NCBI GenBank assembly: GCA_030407085.1
Contig: CM059584.1
Span: 91,029,501 to 91,093,500, forward strand
DNA length: 64,000 nt
Source: Trichopria drosophilae
Lineage: Eukaryota > Arthropoda > Insecta > Hymenoptera > Diapriidae
Direction: 5' to 3'
Part shown: positions 55,201 to 63,843 of the stretch, in pieces
How positions within the stretch are numbered: the stretch's first letter is position 1
Layout of the letters: every line of letters begins with the position of its first letter
Notes under the pieces: model-generated
Told to the model about the DNA's origin: nothing
The model's database searches: none
What the model saw: only the letters and a program-made list of their open reading frames with translations
Translations under genes and position numbers: made by a program

Positions 55201-55907
55201 TGTTGTAAGCCAATCACCGACCAGTGTGACTGAATAGCCCTATCGGTCAGCAGAGACTTCACAGCAACAAAAAAATTAAACCCTTCACGAATTCCCAGCA
55301 GGGCACTTCGTTCCGGTTTCGCTCGTCTTGGTTCCTCGTTGTTTGCTCTGAAAAGAGCGGATTGTAAAAGTGTCCTTAAAAGGACAGGTCAAGGAAAGAA
55401 GGAGATGAAAGGAGAAAGTTTCTTTATTTCTTCTAGTTGGCTCGAGTGTTGGTCGTCCTGTCCTTCCTTCCTGTCACAGCTGGTGTGAGAACGGGGAAGG
55501 TTGAAGGCAAATATGATAAACGTGTTCTCTAATTGTATTTATTTTATTTCGTCTGGTCCCTAGTCCGCTGGCCGTTCGAGAGAGCCGAGTGCTCGGAGAC
55601 CTGAGTCGTCCGGATGTCGAAGTTCTAATCCTCGGAATCACGAATGCGACCCGTTTATATACGTGTCGATCGTGCGGGCGCGCACCAATCAGCGCCGGCG
55701 CGCGGTGATTGGTCGGAGGGAATTTTGTTCGCGTACAATGAACCTTGCAACCGATGCGTTCTGACGGAGAGTTCGTATCGGCACTAGTTTAACAGCGCGT
55801 TAAGAGCGCGCACCAATCAGCGCCGGGCGCGCGGTGATTGGCCGAGGGAGGGCTTTGTGTAAAAAGTGTATTTTTATTCGCAAACAAGGGCTTAGGAGTT
55901 TATAACA
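55201..55907 (-). repeat. 5' LTR of the Ty3/Gypsy element
   Basis: 707 bp, by eye identical to 48964-49670, with TATATAA at 55661-55655 and AATAAA at 55428-55423. Confidence 0.95.
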
Positions 55908-56717
55908 CACACACATACATATTCATACGAAAGATAGGTTATCTATTCTTTCATCTTAATACATTATTCAATAGAATGGTGGAATAAACGTGTAATTTTT
56001 TATTTTAAAAATTTCAACGAACTTACCGATTATATATCTACATTAGAATAATTTAATATTTTCATTAAATACTATTTAGCAATATCTGAAATAAAAAAAA
56101 AACATTTTAAAACATCTTATGTTTTAATTTTAAAAAACTTTCAATTTTCAGTTTAATAAAAGTTAGTTTTTATTCTAGTGTACATGCAAAATCACAAATG
56201 AAATCAATTTTAGTCAGATAATGAGTCTTAGTTAATAAATTTTATTGATTCTGTTGTCGAAAAGAATATAAGTGTTTCGGTATGATTTAAGTCATAAAAT
56301 CTGTAGTTGGTCAATTTTTGTTTGTTGTTTTCAATTATGTGAAGGGTACTGTCGTTAAATATTAAAATTTTGTTATTCGTACTTATAGTGTCTGAATTTA
56401 TTAAACACAATCCATATATTTGTATATCAATTTCTTTTTATTCATATATGTACGTAAAGTGTGAGAGAATTTAAATTTTTATTTTAGAGAATCAGCAACT
56501 ACATTAGCAGTCACATTAGTTATACAAACGGAGACTTCATTCGAATTATAATACTTTTATTCGTGTTCTACGCCTGCAACATTCTTGAACATATGCAGTG
56601 ATGTTATTTGTATATAATTATGTTTGAAAAATACATTTGAAACCTTTGCCAATAAAAATTACATGCTGTAAAAGTAAATTAACTCAGTTGATTGAATTTC
56701 TGGAAAACTGTTGTCGC
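55908..56717. other. AT-rich part of element X with a direct repeat
   Basis: No gene. 56406-56670 is repeated in the same orientation at 58185-58424 with few differences (shared CCATATATTTGTATATCAAT and GCAACATTCTTGAACATATG). Confidence 0.6.
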
Positions 56718-57094
56718 AACCCAATTTTATTTTTTTTTTTTTTTGTTTTAGCCTTTTCTTATCTTCGAAGGTACGTGATCTAGTCAAATCCACTTTTTTT
56801 ATGTCCTTGAGAGTCAGACGTAACTCAAGACCTAGTTAAGTGATGTGTTTTATGAAAAATTGGAGAAGATGTACGTATAACTACATGTGCAGTTTTTGTC
56901 GATTGTAACAAACCTTCGCAAAGTAACATAGTTTGGTATACCTATAACTTCTCCAATTTTTCATTTAACTGATCACTTAACCAGGTCTTGAGTTACCTCT
57001 AACTTTCAAGAACATAAAAAAAGTGGATTTGACTAGATTACATATATTCGAAGGTGAGAAAAGGCTAAAACAAAAAAAAAATTAAATTGGGTTT
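56718..57094. mobile_element. 377-bp palindromic MITE-like element
   Basis: It begins AACCCAATTT and ends AAATTGGGTT. The arms of about 130 bp pair (TTTTAGCCTTTTCTTATCTT, CGAAGGTACGTGATCTAGTC, AAATCCACTTTTTTTATG, TCAAGACCTAGTTAAGTGAT and their complements at 56950-57075). It separates the first-exon leader at 57095 from its upstream sequence. No protein. Confidence 0.7.
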
Positions 57095-57312
57095 CGTTTC
57101 ATCACAGATGTACAATGAACGAGTTTACGGTGTCAAAATTGCGTGAATGGAAGCTCGAAAAATTCATCGAACGGTTTGAAAGTAAGTATTTATATTTGTT
57201 TGAATAGGAACAAAATTAATTTGTTATTTGAAGGAAGTAACATAACCTGCAACCTGCATATAATATTTGTGTTATTTTGTTATTTTGAAGCATACGTTTC
57301 GTATATGTAGAT
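57095..57312 (+). repeat. Inverted-repeat arm with first exon, left
   Basis: It is the inverse of 58418-58632 through the leader (TCGTTTCATC, CAGATGTACAATG), the exon, the donor and about 130 bp of the following intron (TGCAACCTGCATATAATATT, GCATACGTTTCGTATATG). Confidence 0.8.
57116..57182 (+). pseudogene. Isolated first exon, plus-strand copy
   Basis: The ATG at 57116 opens MNEFTVSKLREWKLEKFIER and FE, followed by GTAAGT at 57183 in phase 1. The pattern VSKLREWKLEKFIERFE resembles the start of a SAM-type helical domain, common as a first exon in insect transposon-derived genes. The rest of such a domain is not found. An inverted copy lies at 58609-58543. The same phase would fit the acceptor at 59826/59827 on this strand, but a whole SAM domain would need an additional exon between them. 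Confidence 0.5.
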
Positions 57313-58184
57313 ACGTTCTTAGTGTTGGATATTAATTAAAATTAAAACTGATAAAAAGAATTATGTAATGTTGTCTTGATATCTATCTTGTAAAGTAGGT
57401 AGTCTTTTACAATTTTAGATTGATCGACTCACCCTTCATACTACTAATATAGATAAATGTTTATATACGATATAAAAGTAAAGACCTATTTTTTTATAAG
57501 TGTAATTAATGACATTATTACGAGATACCAGGTTTTAATTCCCACTATCAATATTATGTGTTGTGTCGTGGTAATACAGACATTGTTGACACATATTTGA
57601 TACTACAAGTGGTACTTGTGATCGTATTTTTGTTATTTATTTAATTATCATAAGTGCCTGATATGAAACACATAATTCGTATAAGTATATGTCAACTTCT
57701 TTTACTTTTGGTATATATAGGTATTTAAAAGAAAAGAAAAATTATTACCCTATAGGCAACTGTTTAAAAAATTGTGTGCATCATATTCATTCAATTTCCA
57801 CGTATGATTACATATGAAATGTATAACACATACAAGTATATGGACCTATTTCTATCACTTTTCATATAGATATTGAAAATGTAGGCAATAAATATTACAA
57901 TACGGTGATTGTGTTTTAATAAGAGGTCAAAAGAACGTAGAATACATTTTTCTACATCAAGCGAAGGATTATTATCTGTCGAATAGAAAACTTACCTGTT
58001 TATGAACCTATACATATCCTTCACATATTCCCATTATCAAATGTAATTGAATAAAAGACAAAGAAATATTGTGTGCTTATAAAAAAAACATGTTTTAAAA
58101 AATCACTTAATTAAATGAATGGAGTCTTCGCTTCGCTGTCAACATTCTGTTATTCATTAATCTTGTATGTTAATTTATTAAACA
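57313..58184. other. AT-rich spacer between the inverted first-exon copies
   Basis: No gene or named repeat seen. Confidence 0.3.
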
Positions 58185-58417
58185 CATTCCATATATTTGT
58201 ATATCAATTTCTTTTTATTCACATATGTATGTAAGGTATGAGAGAATCAGCAACTATATTAGCAGTCACATTAGTTATACAAACGGAGACTTTCTTCGAA
58301 TAGTAATACTGTTATTCGTGTTCTACACCTGCAACATTCTTGAACATATGCAGTGATGTTATTTGTATGTAATTATGTTTGAAAAATACATTTGAAACCT
58401 TTGCCAATAAAAATTAC

Positions 58418-58632
58418 ATATACGAAACGTATGCTTCAAAATAACAAAATAACACAAATATTATATGCAGGTTGCAGGTTATGTTACTTCCTTCAAATAA
58501 CAAATTAATTTTTTTCCTACTCAAACAAATATAAATACTTACTTTCAAACCGTTCGATGAATTTTTCGAGCTTCCATTCACGCAATTTTGACACCGTAAA
58601 CTCGTCCATTGTACATCTGCGATGAAACGAAT
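58418..58632 (-). repeat. Inverted-repeat arm with first exon, right
   Basis: Inverse of 57095-57312. On the minus strand it holds the exon from ATG 58609 (MDEFTVSKLREWKLEKFIER and FE, second residue Asp instead of Asn) to 58543 with GTAAGT after it. Upstream, towards 58853, runs a leader of about 220 bp that ends at the TACGG terminus, so this copy is likely in its original position. Confidence 0.75.
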
Positions 58633-58854
58633 TGTTTTCACTTCACAAAACCGGTTGTATTTGGTTGTATTTATCGTTCCGTGCGGTAGGTTTTCCGGCA
58701 CACGTGTTCGGTAAGGAACACCGGAATGGTAAGTGGCGACCACTGGCGAGCGCAGAAAGAAATACTTCACTGTGAAGCAGCACCTGCTTAACAGGCTGAC
58801 GTGATTTTAGCCGAAGAGATTCGAGCACTCATTTCCGAAAATTTCTTTCCGTAT

Positions 58855-59455
58855 AAGTTTTAATCGACGTTTACCGCGCATGTTGTAAACCTTTGAAGCA
58901 TATATTTTTCTTTACACGGATATCAGTTTAAATTTATTACTCGGGGTTTTTAGTATCGGTGATTACGAATCTGACCACGAAATGTGAAAATTCAAAATGG
59001 CGGTTTCAAGATGGACGACCAAAATGTGAACCCTTACTTGATTGAAATGAAACTGGGTGCTCGGGGGTTTTCGGGGTCGCAGATTACAAATCTGATCTTA
59101 GGTTTTTAAAATTCAAGATGGCGGACTAAAATGTGCAAAGTTACTTTATCGAAAAGAACTTACTTGATTGAAATGAAACTGGGTGCTCGGGGGTTTTCGG
59201 GGTCGCAGATTACAAATCTGATCTTAGGTTTTTAAAATTCAAGATGGCGGACTAAAATGTGCAAAGTTACTTTATCGAAAAGAAAGTAAGTACTCAGGCG
59301 TTGCCACGGTTGCAGATTATAAATAAATCTAACAAAAGATTAAAATGTGGAATTCAATATGGTAAATATGGTTGGCAAGTGTTTCATATTTCGTCTCTAT
59401 AAAAAAAAATCTTATTATTTTTTTGTTGAAAATAAATAAAATTATGATCGACCCT
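58855..59455. repeat. Left inverted arm of the RAG1-like element, with tandem minisatellite
   Basis: AAGTTTTAATCGACGTTTAC, TTGTAAACCTTTGAAGCATA and TTTACACGGATATCAGTTTA are inverse to 62706-62630. Units with GCTCGGGGGTTTTCGGGGTC, GCAGATTACAAATCTGATCT and TTCAAGATGGCGGACTAAAA follow. One 126-bp unit is duplicated without visible change (59035-59160 and 59161-59286). Confidence 0.8.
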
Positions 59456-59812
59456 TTAGCATGTTTTATTGAACTTGTTTTATAGAAATTAAAAATTGTT
59501 CTCGATGTTCAGTCAATATGAAAGCTCACATGCAAGGCTGTATTAATACAGTAAATAATAAAATAAAAAATTGGTACAGAAATAAAAATATCTTTTTATT
59601 TAATTATAAATGTTTAATGTTGTTCATTTATATATATGTGAACTTTTTTTTTCTTAACATATACTAATTTATCACTCATACAAATAGATGATATCGAATT
59701 TTTAACATATATTCTTCGTTTTGGCAACGTAGGCCTTTTTTGTTTCAATGGTCGTTTATATGGTATCAAATTGATATTTTTGCCTGTCGATTTTATAGTA
59801 TGTAGTGTTGTA
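59456..59812. other. AT-rich 5' flank of the RAG1-like gene
   Basis: No exon recognised. A pyrimidine-poor acceptor CAAAGCAG precedes 59827. The promoter is not recognisable. Confidence 0.3.
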
Positions 59813-59826
59813 AAATGCCAAAGCAG

Positions 59827-60222
59827 GAAATCATAACGAAAATCGTCGCAAAATTTGTTTACTATGTTTCGGAAAAACAAAAGTCATGATAAGTGTGCAA
59901 GGGAAATTGAAAATGCTTGTAGAGGAAAAATTTGAGTACGATGCTTCCGATGGTAGGTTACCTGTCGTCGTATGCAATACTTGTAAAATAAAGCTCTTCA
60001 GTACTAAAGAAAATGCTAAAGATGAAGCAAAATTGCCAGCTTTTACACGACTCAAATCCCAACAGAAGATAATAAATACAAGAACGAAAAGCAGCAAATC
60101 TTTATGTGAATGTCACATTTGCAAATTGGTTAGAAATTCGGTACCAAGCAATTTTCGTTCTTCTGCGCCAAACGATGTTCATGAAAAGCAAGTTCTTACA
60201 AACGTTACAAATACCGCACAAG
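59827..60222 (+). pseudogene. RAG1/Transib-like transposase, exon with N-terminal zinc-binding motifs
   Basis: The frame is open from a stop at 59811-59813. The first in-frame ATG is 59886, but conserved-looking sequence starts earlier with ENRRKICLLCFGKT, so the exon probably begins at the acceptor CAG 59824-59826. C-X2-C pairs stand at KICLLCF and VVVCNTCKIKLF, and SLCECHICKLVRNS adds another Cys cluster; this looks like a double-treble N-terminal zinc module. The exon ends at 60222 with one base of a split codon, followed by GTAGAT. It joins the next exon at 60323 in phase (GAG). Confidence 0.65.
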
Positions 60223-60322
60223 GTAGATAAAACTTATGTTAATATAAACAATAATTTATATGTTAATATATAAAATATATTAATATATTAATATAAAAAA
60301 TATGTTATTATATCGTTTTTAG
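60223..60322 (+). other. 100-bp intron
   Basis: Donor AAG/GTAGAT at 60223 and acceptor TATCGTTTTTAG/AG at 60322. The split codon (G + AG) restores the reading frame in both flanks, and the interior is AT-rich with several stops. Size and composition fit an insect intron. Confidence 0.65.
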
Positions 60323-61932
60323 AGAAGTCTCCTGCTAGCCAACTCCAATGCACATATTGCTTTTCAGTAATTGCCAAAGGTAAATTGCATAAGTGTAATT
60401 TAACATCTCGCCTGCAAAATCTTATTACAAATATTACTGAATGTGGTGCTAAAACCACTGATCAAGTCATTTCAACGTTGTTGAAGCGGAAAATGGGTGA
60501 AGAAACGGAATCTTTGCATCTCACTCAACCAAAAGGTGGCCAACCGCTTAAAGTTTCTGTTGGTACAAGAAGTAACGAAAGTCCAAAAAGTACGGGCTTC
60601 TGATTTCACCTAAGTCAGAGGAAAACAATGGATATTGCTCAAGCTTTTCGTGTAACCACAAAAAAATTTTAAATTGTAGAACCTGGACTGAAGGAAAAAT
60701 GCTCAGCACACAGTCATTGCTTAGATCCGTATTTTTCTGTAAATACTTTCGATATCATCAACTCCAAAAACAACATTAACTCTACAAGTAAAGAATCGGT
60801 AGCTTATTGTACAGATTTAGAGGGATTGCTCAATTATGTCAAAGAGAAGCGAAGAGTTTCTGACGTTCATCTGAAATTTGGTATTGACGGCGGTGGAGGG
60901 TTTTTGAAAGTATGTCTGTCCATCCAATCTACGATTAGTTCTGATGAAGTCAATTGAACTCGCCAAAATTATAGTCAAGGAATTCTGGCGAAGCGCTTTA
61001 AAGATTCTGGGGTCAATAAATTGCTAATACTTGGAGTAGTACAAAACTGCCAAGAAAAATATGAAAACGTTTCAAAATTATGGGCTTCAATAAAAATCAA
61101 CAATTTCGAAGGCACAATTGCTACATACTTAAAACTGGCAAATATTTTAGTTCGTCTTATGTCCCACAGCAGCGTTTTTCCTTGCACATGGTGTTATGCC
61201 AAAAAAAACGAACTTCAAAATTGCGCTACGTACAGAACAGTGGGAAATACTCTCGAAAATTACGTGAATTGGCAAGAGGCCGGTACTGTGAAATCTCAGG
61301 CAAAAAATTACAAAAATTGTATAAACCCATCAATTCTTCACGGTAGTGAAGATAAAACTTTTCTTCAAATGATTCCACCCCCAGAGCTGCATCTCATGCT
61401 AGGTATTGTGAACACTCTATACTCGCATTTATTAAAAGAATGCGAAGAATACGCTCTTTCGTGGATTAAGTCCTGCAACGTTGAACGTGACGTGACTCAT
61501 GGAGGTCCATCGTTCAATGGAAATTCGTGTAAAATATTGCTCAATAAACTTGATGTGCTACGTTCTAGGAGCAAAAATGTAGGATCTTTAAAGTACCTTA
61601 AAGTTTTTGGAACATTCAAGAACGTTATAGACGCGTGCTTCGGTGTAAATCTTGATCGATTATTTGAAGAGAGAATTACCGCATTTAAAGAAAGTTACTT
61701 GGAATTGGGTTTTTCAGTTACGCCGAAGATCCATGCAGTTTTCTTCCATGTACTTGACTTTTGTAACGACGTGCGACGTGGACTTGGATTTTATAGCGAA
61801 CAGGCCATGGAATCTGTTCATTCGGATTTTAAACATATTTGGCAAAAATATAAAATATTTCATAATCATTCTGACTATGCAACAAGACTAAGAAGAGCTC
61901 TTTGCGAGTATAATAGTCTCCATTCGTTTTAA
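60323..61932 (+). pseudogene. RAG1/Transib-like DDE transposase, main exon (three in-frame stops)
   Basis: One frame of 536 codons is broken only by TGA 60601, TAA 60670 and TGA 60955. It begins with a further zinc motif (LQCTYCFSVIAKGKLHKCN). HLKFGIDGGGGFLKVCLSI puts an Asp at 60886. A segment around TIATYLKLANILV has Tyr at 61126, 19 residues before Cys 61183 of CTWC (61183, 61192). A GPSFNGNSCKILL box follows. HAVFFH (61732, 61747) and GFYSEQAMESVHSDFK with Glu at 61798 and 61810 close the core. RAG1 has D708 19 residues before C727, then C730, H937-X4-H942, and E962 20 residues after H942 (here 21). Known role of the superfamily: cut-and-paste DDE recombinase. The stops and Asp-to-Tyr change mean it is dead. 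Confidence 0.65.
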
Positions 61933-62149
61933 ATGTATATACAAAACTATTGATTAAATGATATTTTCTTATTAAATTTCAGCATTAGTTATTTCAGAAA
62001 TTAAATAATCAAAAATTTATTTACTAAAAAAGATACGTATTTTGTAGTATAAATTGTAATTTTATTTTTAAACCAATATCGAATTTTATTATTTACTTTA
62101 TTAATTTCATATATTAAATGTCACCGTATTTGAAGTACATTTCTAAATT
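61933..62149. other. 3' flank of the RAG1-like gene
   Basis: AT-rich, with AATAAA-like signals (for example ATTAAATAATC near 62000) but no clear terminator. No further exon. Confidence 0.35.
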
Positions 62150-62706
62150 TTTGTCGAAGATAAATAAAATTATGATCGGCCTGATATCTTAAGATCAGCC
62201 ATATTGAATTTTGAAAATGTAAGATCAGAATCATAATCAGAGACCGCGAAAACTCCAGAGTATTCAAATTCACCTCGTTCAAGGAGCTTTTTACATTTCG
62301 ATCGGCCATCTTGGATTCGTTATCAGAATTTTAAAAAGCTAAGATCAGATTTGTAATCTGCCTTCGCGAAATCTCCCGAGCACCCAGTTTCGTCTCGATC
62401 GATTGACTTTTCACATTCCGGTTGGCCATCTTAGATCCACCATTTTTAAATTTTGAAAATCTAAGATCACGTTCGTAATCTGCGACCTCGAAAACCACCG
62501 AGCACCCAGTTTCATTTCAATCAAGTAAGGGTTTACATTTTGATCGTCCATCTTGAAACTGCCATTGAATTTTCACAGTTCGTGGTCAGATTTGTAATCA
62601 CCGACACTAAAAACCCCGAGTAATAAATTTAAACTGATATCCGTGTAAAGAAAAATATATGCTTCAAAGGTTTACAACATGCGCGGTAAATGTCGAATAA
62701 AACTTG
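62150..62706. repeat. Right inverted arm of the RAG1-like element, with minisatellite units
   Basis: Inverse of 58855-59050 over the outer 190 bp. Three to four diverged units of about 120 bp follow inward, each carrying CGAAAACYCC, AGATTTGTAATCTGC-type and ATCTTGGAT/CCATCTT parts. The arm stops at AAACTTGTG (62701-62708). Confidence 0.75.
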
Positions 62707-63255
62707 TGTACATCGAACCGCTATAACTATGGAAATATAGTAGATAGAAAGTTTTTTTTTAGAATTGCGCGGAAATACGTCTACTCAAACTCGTTTTTTT
62801 AGATTTTTTCATCGAAACTTGTAGAAAAAGTTATTTCACAATATGTGGAAGCTGACCAAAATTGTACAGAATATTTTCCCTAAAACGTAGCTTCGAAGGG
62901 GTCTAACATCGCAACGAAGAGAGATAGAGCATTAAATTTTTTTTAGTTTTACAGATAATTTTGTAATCTTTAATTTGTTCTTAAGTAGTTTTGTCGCGGG
63001 ATGCCTTGCAAAAAAAGATATTTACAAAAGAACATGGAAAAGTACGATTTTTTACGAATTTTCATAAATGCTGCGAGTTTGAAAATTTAAAAGTATTCAA
63101 AGCATTTTGGGATTGTCTTTCTAGGGCCAAGATCTAAACATTTGCGTAACTATACTTAAAATATTAAAAACTATAATAAAAACGTTATTGCGATTATAAT
63201 AATTACAATAACCTTTAAAAAAATACGAAAAATCGAGATATTTTGAGTTTCCCTC
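62707..63255. other. Unassigned AT-rich stretch between inner and outer right arms
   Basis: No gene seen. It has no counterpart on the left side. Confidence 0.35.
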
Positions 63256-63355
63256 CAGCGATTATTTTCATTTATGGCTTAAAATAACCGAGAGACAAAT
63301 CTAAATAGATGCCTAAAAAAATCCGCGAGGTAGGGGACCGTTTGGGTTGAACATA
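63256..63355. repeat. Outer right inverted-repeat arm
   Basis: CAGCGATTATTTTCATTTAT and GGCTTAAAATAACCGAGAG are inverse to 48592-48631, and GTTTGGGTTGAAC (about 63340-63352) pairs with 48572-48584. The two parts are separated by about 45 bp here but only a few bases on the left. Confidence 0.6.
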
Positions 63356-63792
63356 ATCGAAGCTCACCGTGAATAATATGACATAATAATAGTACAACTT
63401 TAAAGGGATTTATTCGATAACACTGTATGCTAAAGCTACACATTCTTTGATGTTATGTAAATAGTCCACTTGCTTTTTATGCCTCCAACAAATAAAAATG
63501 TATTAAAATGAATTTATTTAGGTTCAATATTGATTCCTTTTGACTTTCTCTTTATTATAATCCGAAAAAATGGAATTCTCATAATTCTCATGTGTGCGGT
63601 TAACTCCTGCTTTTCAGGCACGTAAATGTCTGCACCGAGAAACGGGCCGGGGTGCTGCCGTTCTTTGCGTTTAGTAACGGTTCCCCACCGCTATGGCACA
63701 GTCACTCGCTGGAAGTTGCGAACGTGACGTTTGCACGTTTGTAAGCGAGTGAAGGCCTCACACGATTGAGAAGGCACTGCTGACAAACGATG

Positions 63793-63843
<51 letters not shown>

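Larger units (their letters stand above)
48964..55907 (-). mobile_element. Apparently intact Ty3/Gypsy LTR retrotransposon
   Basis: 6,944 bp on the minus strand: 5' LTR (55201-55907), primer-binding site, gag (55070-53958), pol (to 50368), a 3' region with tandem repeats, polypurine tract and 3' LTR (48964-49670). Both LTRs are 707 bp and I found no difference between them by eye. A 4-bp CACA flanks both sides (48960-48963 and 55908-55911). Both open frames are uninterrupted. No env-like frame exists between pol and the 3' LTR. All features indicate a recent insertion. Confidence 0.95.
48632..58853. mobile_element. Candidate DNA element X bounded by CACGG/TACGG inverted ends, containing a gypsy insertion
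   Basis: The left end CACGGAAAGAAATTTTCGG (48632) and the right end, inverse of TACGGAAAGAAATTTTCGG (58853), continue with further similarity (GCTCG, CTTCGG, GCTGCTTCACA-GTGAAGTA). Without the gypsy element it would be about 3.27 kb. Inside the right end, on the minus strand, lie a leader and a first exon with ATG and donor (58609-58543). Near the left end an open minus-strand stretch begins MSAVVKRTSYVKLLS (about 48846 to 48684), possibly the far end of the same gene. Most coding sequence is lost. No target-site duplication was seen. Confidence 0.45.

Noticed and set aside
59827..61932. A domesticated host gene derived from a RAG1-like transposase
   Set aside because: Three in-frame stops and the loss of the second catalytic Asp argue for a fossil element; flanking inverted arms also mark it as mobile DNA.
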